Shown: positions 1 to 7,536 of the stretch, one piece after another
Layout of the letters: each line of letters opens with the position of its first letter
How positions within the stretch are numbered: the first letter of the stretch is position 1
NCBI GenBank assembly: GCA_025352565.1
Contig: JANXTF010000053.1
Coordinates: 1 to 43,360, forward strand
Reading direction: 5' to 3'
Origin: Rhodospirillales bacterium
GTDB taxonomy: Bacteria > Pseudomonadota > Alphaproteobacteria > Acetobacterales > Acetobacteraceae
Length of the DNA: 43,360 bases
Position numbers and translations under genes: made by a program
Notes under the pieces: model-generated
Database searches by the model: none
Told to the model about the DNA's origin: nothing
What the model saw: only the letters and a program-made list of their open reading frames with translations

Positions 1-502
1 CCGTGATGGTCACGCTGCCGGAACCGCCGGCGATGTCGTTGCCGCCGCCGGTGGCGCCCGTGAAATTGCCGCCGCCGGTACCCCCGGCGATGTGGTAGCT
101 GCCGGTCCCGCCCAGCACGGTGCTGGCCGTGCTGCCGTTGCTGAAGTCGAGCGAGAAGCCGGTGCCGGTGTACGCGCCGACCGCGCCCTGCACGTAGGCC
201 GAGCCGGAGCTGACAAAGACGTTCGAGCCGCCGGTGCCGAGCGAGATCGTGTCGGCGCCATCGACCTTGAAATTGTCGAAGCCGGTGCCGCCCACGAAGG
301 TGTCGGCGCCGCCGCCGCCCGCGATGCTGACATTGTTGCCGGAGCCCGCCACGATCGAGTCGTTTCCGGTACCGCCGACGAGCACGTCGGCAGTGCCGCC
401 GCCCGTGATGGTCACGCTGCCGGAACCGCCGGCGATGTCGTTGCCGCCGCCGGTGGCGCCCGTGAACTTGCCGCCGCCGGTGCCCCCGACGATGTGGTAG
501 CG
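1..502 (-). repeat. 402-bp direct repeat inside RTX-like gene
   Basis: Bases 1-100 and 403-502 are nearly identical with only a few substitutions, giving a period of 402 bp, exactly 134 codons. The following 100 bases of each copy (about 101-200 and 503-600) are also related but more diverged. The repeat is in frame, so it encodes a duplicated protein module rather than a mobile element. The left copy continues beyond the window. Confidence 0.8.
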
Positions 503-1231
503 TCCGGCGCCACCTTCGACCACGCTCGCGACCGCACCGTTGAGGAAGGTCAGCGAGAAGTTACTCGACGCGACGGTCGTGCTCAGGGCGCCATGTATCA
601 GTTCCGAGGCGCCGGGCGCGCTCGGATCGACGTAGACGATCGCCTTGCCGGTGCCGAGCGTCAGCGTGTCGGTGCCCTCGACATCGACACTGATCAAGCC
701 GCTGCCGCCCTGGACGGAATTGTGCCCGGCGCCGAGGAGCAGGTTCGCCTGGCCGTCGCCGCCGATGGCAGTGTCGTTCCCGGTGCTGGCCCACGCCGTG
801 TTGACCGCGTCGTTCCCCGCGAAGGAGAACGAGTTGTTGCCGCCGATGGCGACGATCTCGATATGGGTGTGGTCCTCGCCGCCGCTATTGGCGGAAAAGG
901 TCAGGTTGCCGAGGCCCGCAACGACGGTCTGGTTGGTGGTTCCACCGCCAACGATGGTCTGTGGATTGGTCGTGTCCTGGATCGCGATGGCCGCGAAACC
1001 CGAAAGGTTCGTGTTGATGCCCGCCTGGTCGGCAGAGATCACCAGGCCGCCCGGCCCGGAGGACGGCACGGTTTGTGTCGGCCCAAAGCCGTAGGCCGCG
1101 TTCAGCACGCCGGCAAGCGCCTGCGCCTGCATGTTGGCGCGGTCGCCGGCACCAAAGCCGAGATCGTATCCAGGGGGCGTCCCGAAACTGCCGTGGTTCG
1201 TGCCGCCTGAGATCGTTACGTCGCTCGGCAT
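1..1231 (-). CDS. RTX-like glycine-rich repeat protein (partial, 3' end off window)
   Basis: About 410 residues are visible from an ATG at 1231; the frame stays open to the left edge, so the C-terminus lies outside. No N-terminal signal peptide is seen; the start reads MPSDVTISGGTNHGSFG. The body is rich in Gly, Asn, Thr and Ser with short RTX-like pieces such as GGTGNDS, GGGGADTF and GGTGFDNF. These resemble calcium-binding GGxGxDx nonapeptides but are less regular. A long unit of about 134 residues repeats (positions 403-502 match 1-100). Proteins of this sort are usually exported by type I secretion using an uncleaved C-terminal signal and act as surface adhesins or extracellular enzymes; no catalytic domain is seen in the visible part. 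Weak Shine-Dalgarno GGGAC precedes the start. Open reading frames on the other strand here are shadows of the Gly-rich codons. Confidence 0.8.
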   Translation of the reverse strand, partial: MPSDVTISGGTNHGSFGTPPGYDLGFGAGDRANMQAQALAGVLNAAYGFGPTQTVPSSGPGGLVISADQAGINTNLSGFAAIAIQDTTNPQTIVGGGTTNQTVVAGLGNLTFSANSGGEDHTHIEIVAIGGNNSFSFAGNDAVNTAWASTGNDTAIGGDGQANLLLGAGHNSVQGGSGLISVDVEGTDTLTLGTGKAIVYVDPSAPGASELIHGALSTTVASSNFSLTFLNGAVASVVEGGAGRYHIVGGTGGGKFTGATGGGNDIAGGSGSVTITGGGTADVLVGGTGNDSIVAGSGNNVSIAGGGGADTFVGGTGFDNFKVDGADTISLGTGGSNVFVSSGSAYVQGAVGAYTGTGFSLDFSNGSTASTVLGGTGSYHIAGGTGGGNFTGATGGGNDIAGGSGSVTIT

Positions 1232-1685
1232 CACTTTGTCCCTACAGCCGCAAGTTCATTAACCAATTGACAATCGATAACACACTATGACCTTCGCGGA
1301 ATAGTGAATTTATGGTTTAGCTAGCGATTTTTCGCGAAAGAGAGCGTTTGGGTAGTTTAATCTGCGATTTCAATCGGATAGAGATGCTGAAAACGTTGCG
1401 GCAAACGAGGCGAAATTGACTAACATTTTAGCGATTGGCCGCATTCTAGGCAATTTCGGCTTTTTCCGCCCTCGTTCGCTGCGATTTCGTTACAACGCTC
1501 GTTAACGGATTGAGGCGGTTGGCGGCTTGACCGCCCGACCATCGCCGCTCGATAAGGCGGTGGTCCGTGGGTGACTGAACACCAGGGTCGCGCGACCCCA
1601 TGACAGCACGTCTTTAAGGGGGCATCGCGTCGCAACCACCGCGCCACTCCGCGGTTCAAGCGTCACTGAGCTCCAGGAGAATCCC
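1232..1685. other. AT-richer intergenic region, no gene seen
   Basis: This 454-bp gap separates the divergent RTX-like and methyltransferase genes. It is visibly lower in G+C than the surroundings from about 1250 to 1500. The word GCGATT recurs four times, at about 1324, 1363, 1430 and 1481. No convincing coding frame, tRNA or riboswitch was recognised. It presumably carries both divergent promoters, but no clear -35/-10 pair could be chosen by eye. Confidence 0.5.
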
Positions 1686-2333
1686 TTGACCGATGCCGTC
1701 TTCCGGCCAGCGCGCATGCTCCCCGGCCGGCTGCTCGAAAATGCCCGGGTGCTGCCATCGCGCGACCACATCCTGCCGCTGCTGCCCAAGGGCGGCGTTT
1801 TTTGCGAGGTCGGCGTGGCATTGGGCGACTTCTCCGAACTGGTGCTCGCCCAATGCGAGGTCTCGGAATTCATCGCGATCGACATCTACACCCTGCACGA
1901 CTACCCTGAGATGTGGGGAGGCCGCGTCGGCGCCACGCTTGCGGGGCGGCGCCACGCGGATTTCTTCGCCGACCGGTTCGCGCCCTATGTTCGTTCCGGC
2001 CGGGTGCGGCTCGCCGAGGGCAACAGCACGGATGTGCTGGCCACCCTGCCGGACGCCTCGGTCGATGTGTTCTACGTCGACGCGCACCACAGCTACGAGG
2101 CGGTTCGCGCGGAGCTGGACATCATCAAGGACAAGACCAGACCCGAGGGCATCATTATCCTGAACGACTACATCATGCATGATTACATGACCGGGACGCC
2201 CTACGGAGTGGTCGCGGCCGCCCACGATTTCATGATCGAGCACGACTGGGAGATGCTGTATTTCGCCCTGCACGCCGGCATGTTCTGCGACGTGGCCATC
2301 CGCCGCGCCAGAGCGGCCCCACCGCCGGGGTGA
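1686..2333 (+). CDS. Class I SAM-dependent methyltransferase (Methyltransf_24 type)
   Basis: The 215-residue protein has the Rossmann methyltransferase pattern. Motif I is CEVGVALGDFSE (near residue 40), an acidic ribose-binding loop follows in IAIDIY, and later come DVFYVDAHHSYEAV and a strand ending in IIILNDY. DAxHxYxxV followed by an acidic strand end is typical of Methyltransf_24 proteins, often linked to glycan, cephalosporin or small-molecule methylation; the substrate is unknown. The start is taken as TTG at 1686 because AGGAGA lies five bases upstream; an ATG eleven codons further in is possible. It is monocistronic, with the convergent dctQ ending only four bases after its stop. Confidence 0.8.
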   Translation: MTDAVFRPARMLPGRLLENARVLPSRDHILPLLPKGGVFCEVGVALGDFSELVLAQCEVSEFIAIDIYTLHDYPEMWGGRVGATLAGRRHADFFADRFAPYVRSGRVRLAEGNSTDVLATLPDASVDVFYVDAHHSYEAVRAELDIIKDKTRPEGIIILNDYIMHDYMTGTPYGVVAAAHDFMIEHDWEMLYFALHAGMFCDVAIRRARAAPPPG

Positions 2334-2337
2334 CGTT

Positions 2338-2772
2338 TCAGGCACGCAGGATGTTTCGGGCCGCGCGAACGCAGACCGAAACGAGGAAAAGGCCGAAGCA
2401 GGCATAGACGAAGTCGAGCCGCAATTGCAGCACGGGCGTGCGCTCGCGCCACAGGAAAAGGATATAGCCGACGGCGCCCGGCAGGGCGGCGAGGAACAGG
2501 CCCCCGATGACGAGGTTCCGCACCACGATCGCGGCGCGTTGCGCGCGGGGCGGAAAGCCGCGGACCACGAGGTCGAACGCGATCTGCTTGTGGTCGGGGA
2601 TCAGAAATGCGTTGGACCAGAAGATCAGCCAGACGAACAGCACCGTGCAAATCTCGTCGGCCCAGGCGAGGTTGATGGCGAGCGCGTAGCGCAGGACGAT
2701 CTTGACGACGAAGATCGCGAACACGGACGCGAAGATCAGGACCGCGACGTGCTGAGGAATTCGGCGGAACAC
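2338..2772 (-). CDS. TRAP transporter small permease (DctQ family)
   Basis: A membrane protein of about 144 residues with four hydrophobic segments: AVLIFASVFAIFVVKIVLRY, the region around ICTVLFVWLIFWSNAF, VIGGLFLAALPGAVGYILFL and FVYACFGLFLVSVCV. The charged stretch between segments two and three fits DctQ proteins. In tripartite TRAP systems DctQ pairs with the large permease DctM and the periplasmic protein DctP to import organic acids using an ion gradient. GTG at 2772 is chosen over the longer ATG start at 2814 because a strong purine-rich Shine-Dalgarno lies just before it and the shorter N-terminus fits the family. The gene is last in its operon; no DctM gene follows. Confidence 0.85.
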   Translation of the reverse strand: MFRRIPQHVAVLIFASVFAIFVVKIVLRYALAINLAWADEICTVLFVWLIFWSNAFLIPDHKQIAFDLVVRGFPPRAQRAAIVVRNLVIGGLFLAALPGAVGYILFLWRERTPVLQLRLDFVYACFGLFLVSVCVRAARNILRA

Positions 2773-2865
2773 GAATCCTGCCCCCTCCCCTCGCGGGCCA
2801 TGGCGTTCACCCATTCTGGCCGAAGCGACGTGTGAAGCCGACCGCCCCGTGGAGGGGCGAGCCGA

Positions 2866-3831
2866 TCATTCGGCGGCCTGTTTCATCGCAGCCGCGTCCC
2901 ATTGCTTCGCGATCGGCGACGCCGCGTACACCTCGTCGGCGCGTTTGCGGAAGGCGGCGAGGTCGGGCGTGGTGATGGTGAGGCCGCGCGCCTTCAGGTC
3001 TTCGAGGATGCGGGCCTCGTCGGCGAGGCGGGAATCGTCGTTCCCTTTCACCGCCAGCCTGGCCGCCGCGCGAAGCTTGTCCTTCTGCGCGTCGGTCAGC
3101 TTGTCGAACACCGGCTTGGCGATGTCGAAGAACACCGGCTGAACGAGATGCGAGGTGAGCACGACCTGTTGCGACACCTCATAGAATTTCGCCGCCGACA
3201 GGATCGAGAGCGGGTTCTCCTGGCCGTCGATGGTGCCGGTCTTCATGGCAAGATAGACCTCGGGCATTCCCATGGGCACGGGCGAGACGCCAATAGCCTG
3301 GCCGAGCAGCAGCCATTCGGGATCGGCCGGCATCCGCATCTTCACCCCCGCGAGGTCGGCGGGGGTTTTCACGTCGCGGGTCGTTCGCAGATCGACTTGG
3401 CGGGTGCCAAGATAGCCCACGGCGAGGATTTCGAGGCCCATCTTCTCGGCCACGCGCGCGCGGTAGGTATCGCCGAACGTGCCATCGAAGATGCGGCGGA
3501 GATGGGCGTAGTCGCGGATCAGGTAGCCGCGATTGAGGAAGCCGTATTCGGGCACCTGCTGCGCCACCTCGAAAGCGGTCCCGGTGCTCATTTCGAGGTT
3601 GCCGCGCTGGAGAGCGGGGATTTCGGTGCCCTGACGGAACAGCGTGCTGGCCGGGTGGGTGGTGATGGTGAACTCGCCGGGCGCGGTGCGGCCGAGTTCC
3701 TCCTTGAAGACGACGAGCGCCTTGGCGAGGAAATCCGATGGCGGGGCGGCCGTGGAGAAGCGCAGCGCCACCTGCGCGCGGGCGGGCAGCGCGGCGGTGA
3801 GCGTCAGCAGCAGGATCGCGAACATCCTCAT
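2866..3831 (-). CDS. TRAP transporter substrate-binding protein (DctP family)
   Basis: A 321-residue periplasmic binding protein with a cleavable signal peptide (hydrophobic stretch ending PARAQ, about residue 20). The sequence follows DctP architecture: RFSTAAPPSDFLAKA at the mature N-terminus, a Gly-rich middle and GVKMRMPADPEW, whose Arg is in the position that usually clamps the substrate carboxylate. GTIDGQENPLSI is the conserved DctP signature. The ligand is probably a carboxylate. It starts four bases after the stop of the FAH-family gene and is followed 93 bases later by dctQ. ATG three codons downstream is an alternative start. Confidence 0.92.
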   Translation of the reverse strand: MRMFAILLLTLTAALPARAQVALRFSTAAPPSDFLAKALVVFKEELGRTAPGEFTITTHPASTLFRQGTEIPALQRGNLEMSTGTAFEVAQQVPEYGFLNRGYLIRDYAHLRRIFDGTFGDTYRARVAEKMGLEILAVGYLGTRQVDLRTTRDVKTPADLAGVKMRMPADPEWLLLGQAIGVSPVPMGMPEVYLAMKTGTIDGQENPLSILSAAKFYEVSQQVVLTSHLVQPVFFDIAKPVFDKLTDAQKDKLRAAARLAVKGNDDSRLADEARILEDLKARGLTITTPDLAAFRKRADEVYAASPIAKQWDAAAMKQAAE

Positions 3832-3835
3832 GGCA

Positions 3836-4708
3836 TCAGCCTTCCGGTTGAATGGTGACGGAGAATTTTCCGACGCGCTCTATTTCCACTTCGACCACGT
3901 CGCCGACGGACAGGAACGTGCCCTTGGGTGCGCCGACGCCGGCCGGGGTGCCGGTAAGGATCACGTCGCCGGGGTCGAGCGTCATGATGCGCGACAGGGT
4001 GGATATCTGTTCGGCGACCGAGAAGATCATGTCGGCAGTGCTGTCGTCCTGCTTGGTTTCACCGTTGACGGAGAGGCGAAGGTGCAAGGCCTGGACATCG
4101 GGGATTTGCGATGCGGGGACCAGGCGCGGCCCCATCGGGCAGCAGGTGTCATGGCCTTTGCCGGCGACCCAGTCGAGTTTGTAGAATGTCTCGGGCGCCA
4201 CGTTGAAGTCGCGCGCGGAGAAGTCGATGGCGACGCTGTAAGCGGCGACGTGATCGAGCGCGTCGGCAACACGCACGTTGCGCGCGCGCGTGCCGATGAC
4301 GGCGGCGAGTTCGATCTCCCAGTCCATCTTCTGCGTGCCAAGCGGCTTGCGGACGGTGGCCCCGGGGCCCACCACGGCGTTGCGTGGCGGCTTGAAAAAG
4401 AAGAACAGCCTCTGCGTCTCCTTGCGCGTGTCGGCCACACCCATCTCGCGGCAATGCGCGTGGTAGTTGGCGCCCGCGCACAAAATCTTGCCTGGATACA
4501 GCAGCGGGGCGAGCAATGGCAGGCTGTCGGGCAAGGCGCGCTGCGGCGTGGCCGAAGCCAGATGCGCGGCCCAGCGGGGCCAATCCTCGAACAGGGCGGC
4601 AACCGTCGCGGGCGCGCCGCACTCCGCGAGCGCATACAAGCGGCCGTCACGTTGCATGCAGCCGAGCGGTGCGCCGTTCCGTTCGACGGTCGCGAGCGAG
4701 AAATTCAT
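3836..4708 (-). CDS. Fumarylacetoacetate hydrolase-family protein (acylpyruvase-like)
   Basis: A 290-residue FAH-fold protein. The N-terminal part is variable; the catalytic domain starts near KILCAGANYHAHCREMG and carries the metal-binding acids in MDWEIELAAVIG (ExE) and a later Asp in SVAIDFSARDF. Near the end is DVILTGTPAGVG, a strong family signature. Members split C-C bonds in acylpyruvates or fumarylacetoacetate-type 1,3-diketones in aromatic or amino-acid breakdown. The ATG at 4708 is chosen because it overlaps the amidase stop as ATGA and has AAAGGA seven bases upstream; an upstream in-frame ATG has no properly placed ribosome site. Exact substrate unknown. Confidence 0.9.
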   Translation of the reverse strand: MNFSLATVERNGAPLGCMQRDGRLYALAECGAPATVAALFEDWPRWAAHLASATPQRALPDSLPLLAPLLYPGKILCAGANYHAHCREMGVADTRKETQRLFFFFKPPRNAVVGPGATVRKPLGTQKMDWEIELAAVIGTRARNVRVADALDHVAAYSVAIDFSARDFNVAPETFYKLDWVAGKGHDTCCPMGPRLVPASQIPDVQALHLRLSVNGETKQDDSTADMIFSVAEQISTLSRIMTLDPGDVILTGTPAGVGAPKGTFLSVGDVVEVEIERVGKFSVTIQPEG

Positions 4709-6150
4709 TGCCATCCTTTCGGAGCCTCGAAACCGCGCCACGATTTTTCCAGCATGCGCGCGACCGCGATGGTGGTGCGGTCGCCATACATCGGCCCCAC
4801 GATCTGCACGCCGATAGGCAGTTCCTCACGCGACAGGGCGAGCGGCGCGACGGAAGCGGGCAGATGGAAGCCGCCAATGAGACCCGGCCAGAACAGCATG
4901 TCTTCCCAGGGGGTCGAGACGCCGTCGATCTCGACATGGCGCTCGCGGGGTTCGGAGTCCTCGGCGCGGACCATGGCGGGCAGCGCCAACACGGGACAGA
5001 GCAGCACATCCCATTGCTGGAAGAACGCCCCGTAGGCGCGGCGGATCTTGTGGCGCTGCTCGTTGGCGGCGAGCCAAGCGCCATGGCCCATTCCAGCGGC
5101 GCGATCCAGCACCACGCTGGCGGAGGTGTCGGCGGGGCCGGCCTTTTTGGCCCGTGCGGCCATGCGGGCCAGGGCGTCAGGGCTGGCGCGCCCGCTCAGG
5201 GCGGCGCTGAGGAGTTTCAGATACACCTCGAATGCCTCGGCCGCATCGAATTCAGGGCGGGCGGCGAGGCTCACTTTCGCGCCCTCGCGCTTGAGGAAGC
5301 GGGCGAGTTTCTCCAGGGCGGCGGTGGTCTCGGCGCCGGTGCGGGTGGCCGGGTCGCTGGCCCAGATCGCCACCCGCAGGCCTTTCAACGATTTCAGCCG
5401 GGGGGCGGGGAGGTCGAACGCCATCGCTGTCTCGGCCGGGTCCGGCCCGGCCATGATGTCGAATGCGATGGCCAGATCGTCGGCGGAGCGGGCGAGCGGG
5501 CCGATGACCGAAATGTCGGTCATGGCGGCAGCGCCCGGCATGTAGCTGTGGCCATAGGGCGGCAGCAGGCCCCAGGTGGGCTTGTGGCCGAACACGCCGC
5601 AGGCATGGGCAGGCTGGCGGATGGAGCCGCCGATGTCGCTGCCGATCTCCATGCCGGTGAGCCCGGCCGCGAGTGCCGCGGCCCCGCCGCCGGACGAGCC
5701 GCCAGGGGAGCGTGCGGGGTCCCACGGGTTGCCGGTGCTGCCGTAGACCTCGTTGTAGCTCTGCCAGTCGCCCAGCATGATCGGCACGTTGGTCTTGCCG
5801 AACACCACGACGCCCTCGGCCTTGAGACGTTGGACGACCAGCGCGTCGCGTGCGGCGATGTCGCTCTTGCCGGGGACGCCCCAGGTGGTGGGCAGGCCCG
5901 CCACGTCGTAACTCTCCTTGACCGTCATCGGCACGCCATGCAGCCGGCCCGCCGGTGCCTTGGCGCGATCCAGTTGCCTGGCACGGGTGCGGGCGCGGTC
6001 GAAATCGCGAACCACCACGGCGTTGAGGGGTCCGTCGAGGCGTTCCACCCGGCCGATGAAATGATCGAGCAGCTCGACGCAGCCGATGCGGCGCTTGCGG
6101 ATCAGGGCCGCCAGGGCGCGGGCGGAGAGGAAGGCGGGGTCGTCTGCCAT
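4705..6150 (-). CDS. Amidase (amidase signature family)
   Basis: A 481-residue amidase-signature enzyme that hydrolyses a C-N amide bond. The Ser-cisSer-Lys triad is readable: Lys78 in MTVKES, cis-Ser152 in SPGGSSGGG and nucleophile Ser176 in DIGGSIRQP; the 24-residue spacing of the serines matches FAAH-type enzymes. No signal peptide, so it should be cytoplasmic. The substrate may be a small amide or carbamoyl compound; GatA is unlikely because no GatB/GatC partners are present. It overlaps the next gene by four bases and starts seven bases after the SDR stop. Confidence 0.93.
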   Translation of the reverse strand: MADDPAFLSARALAALIRKRRIGCVELLDHFIGRVERLDGPLNAVVVRDFDRARTRARQLDRAKAPAGRLHGVPMTVKESYDVAGLPTTWGVPGKSDIAARDALVVQRLKAEGVVVFGKTNVPIMLGDWQSYNEVYGSTGNPWDPARSPGGSSGGGAAALAAGLTGMEIGSDIGGSIRQPAHACGVFGHKPTWGLLPPYGHSYMPGAAAMTDISVIGPLARSADDLAIAFDIMAGPDPAETAMAFDLPAPRLKSLKGLRVAIWASDPATRTGAETTAALEKLARFLKREGAKVSLAARPEFDAAEAFEVYLKLLSAALSGRASPDALARMAARAKKAGPADTSASVVLDRAAGMGHGAWLAANEQRHKIRRAYGAFFQQWDVLLCPVLALPAMVRAEDSEPRERHVEIDGVSTPWEDMLFWPGLIGGFHLPASVAPLALSREELPIGVQIVGPMYGDRTTIAVARMLEKSWRGFEAPKGWQ

Positions 6151-6157
6151 GGCCGCG

Positions 6158-6940
6158 TCAGCCCATCGTCGCGTTGAATGCGCCGCCGTCGAGCACGAGG
6201 TTCTGGCCGACGATGAAGCCGGAATGGGCGCTGCACAGGAAGGCGCAGGCCGCGCCGAACTCGGCCGGATCCCCCACCCGGCCGGCGGGCGCGGCTTTGG
6301 CGCGCTCGGCGATCTCCTGCTCCACGGTGCGGCCGCTGGCCTTCGCGGCCGACGCCATGGTGATGGCGAGGCGGTCGGTGGCGAACGGGCCGGGCAGCAG
6401 ATTGTTGATGGCGACGTTGTGCCGCGCGACCTGGCGGGCCAGGCCGCCCACGAAGCCGGTGAGCCCGGCGCGGGCGCCGTTGCTGAGGCCGATGTTCGGG
6501 ATGGGCGACTTCACCGAGGCCGAGGTGATGTTGACGATGCGGCCGAACTTGCGGGCGATCATGCCGTCGACCACCGATTTGATGAGGAAGATCGGGGTCA
6601 GCATGTTGGCGTCGAGCGCGCGGAGCCAGGCGTCGCGGTCCCAGTCGCGGAAATCGCCGGGGGGCGGGCCGCCCGCGTTGTTGACCAGGATGTCGGGGTC
6701 GGGACAGGCCGCGAGTGCCGCCGCGCGGCCCGCTTCGGTGGTGATGTCGCCCGCCACGGCGGTGACGGCCACGCCGGTCTCGGCGCGGATTTCGGCGGCG
6801 GTCTTCTCCAGCGCCTCGGCGGTGCGGGCGGTGATGGTGACGGCCACGCCCTCGCGGGCCAGTGCCATGGCGCAGGCACGGCCGAGACCCTTGCTGGCGG
6901 CGCAAACGAGGGCGCGCCTGCCCGATAATCCGGTATCCAT
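6158..6940 (-). CDS. Atypical short-chain dehydrogenase/reductase
   Basis: A 260-residue SDR-fold protein. The cofactor loop reads CAASKGLGRA instead of the usual TGxxxGIG. DILVNNAGG and GRIVNITSAS (catalytic-Ser strand) are present. The usual YxxxK active site is not: the matching segment reads IGLSNGARAG, so neither the Tyr nor the Lys is in place. A sub-branch of beta-ketoacyl-reductase-like SDRs is known to have such imperfect motifs; its chemistry is not settled. The gene lies between thioesterase and amidase genes in one transcription unit, with GGGGAA before its ATG. Confidence 0.88.
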   Translation of the reverse strand: MDTGLSGRRALVCAASKGLGRACAMALAREGVAVTITARTAEALEKTAAEIRAETGVAVTAVAGDITTEAGRAAALAACPDPDILVNNAGGPPPGDFRDWDRDAWLRALDANMLTPIFLIKSVVDGMIARKFGRIVNITSASVKSPIPNIGLSNGARAGLTGFVGGLARQVARHNVAINNLLPGPFATDRLAITMASAAKASGRTVEQEIAERAKAAPAGRVGDPAEFGAACAFLCSAHSGFIVGQNLVLDGGAFNATMG

Positions 6941-6952
6941 CGTATCGTTCCC

Positions 6953-7387
6953 CTAGACGTGTATCGTCAGCATTTCCGCGCGCGTACGCTCGGGTATCGG
7001 CACCGGGCGCATGGTGGCGCGGGTGACATAGACATGCACGAAGTGGCCGTCGGCGGCAGCCTCGTCCTCGTTCTCGCGGAACACGCCGATGGCGTAGCGG
7101 ACGGAGCTGGTACTGACAGAGTCCACGCGCAGGCCGAGTTCGACGTCGCCGGGATAGGCCACTTCGCGGTGATAGCGGCAGCCGTTTTCGACCACCACGC
7201 CGATGATCTCGCTGGAGGCGAGTTCGAGCAGGCCGCGGTCGATAAGGAAGCGGTTCACCGCCGTGTCGAACCACGAGTAGTAGATGACGTTGTTGACGTG
7301 GCCGAATACGTCGTTGTCGCCCCAGCGCATGGTGATGCGGCTGAACAGCTTGAAGTCGGCGCGGCGGGACGGTGGCTGACGGCTCAT
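6953..7387 (-). CDS. Hot-dog fold acyl-CoA thioesterase (4HBT/YbgC-like)
   Basis: A 144-residue hot-dog domain protein. RWGDNDVFGHVNNVIYYSWFD near residues 21-41 carries the Asp used for catalysis in 4-hydroxybenzoyl-CoA thioesterase-like enzymes. GCRYHREVAYPGDVELGLRVD is the second conserved segment. The likely reaction is hydrolysis of an acyl-CoA thioester in the cytoplasm. It is the first gene of the leftward thioesterase-SDR-amidase-FAH-TRAP operon, divergent from uvrB; the intergenic DNA between them is 149 bp. Confidence 0.9.
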   Translation of the reverse strand: MSRQPPSRRADFKLFSRITMRWGDNDVFGHVNNVIYYSWFDTAVNRFLIDRGLLELASSEIIGVVVENGCRYHREVAYPGDVELGLRVDSVSTSSVRYAIGVFRENEDEAAADGHFVHVYVTRATMRPVPIPERTRAEMLTIHV

Positions 7388-7457
7388 TGCGGGGGCGATG
7401 AGACATGGTTTGGATGAGGGCGTAAAGGCTGGGGGCGTAAGGCTGGGGAGACGATGT

Positions 7458-7494
7458 TCCCTTCCGCCTCCCCCTCGTGGGGTGTGGGAAGGGA
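7458..7494. repeat. Imperfect inverted repeat in uvrB promoter gap
   Basis: TCCCTTCC at 7458-7465 pairs with GGAAGGGA at 7487-7494, and the inner CCCC/GGGG also pairs, with a four-base mismatch between. The hairpin lies between divergent genes, so it is not a simple terminator. It resembles short palindromic intergenic (REP-like) repeats; other copies would have to be looked for elsewhere in the genome. Confidence 0.45.
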
Positions 7495-7536
7495 GAGGGA
7501 CTCGACGGCGGGGCTTCTCGACGCCATCTGAGCGGC

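Noticed and set aside
92-1210. Long rightward reading frame opposite the RTX-like gene
   Set aside because: It is the mirror of Gly/Asp/Asn codons of the leftward repeat protein; the leftward frame has RTX-like motifs and a good start.
4705-6150. gatA (glutamyl-tRNA amidotransferase subunit A)
   Set aside because: No gatB or gatC adjoins and the gene is embedded in a catabolic TRAP operon; general amidase is the safer name.
4516-6177. 553-codon rightward frame across the amidase gene
   Set aside because: Antisense shadow of the amidase; the leftward frame has the intact Ser-cisSer-Lys triad.
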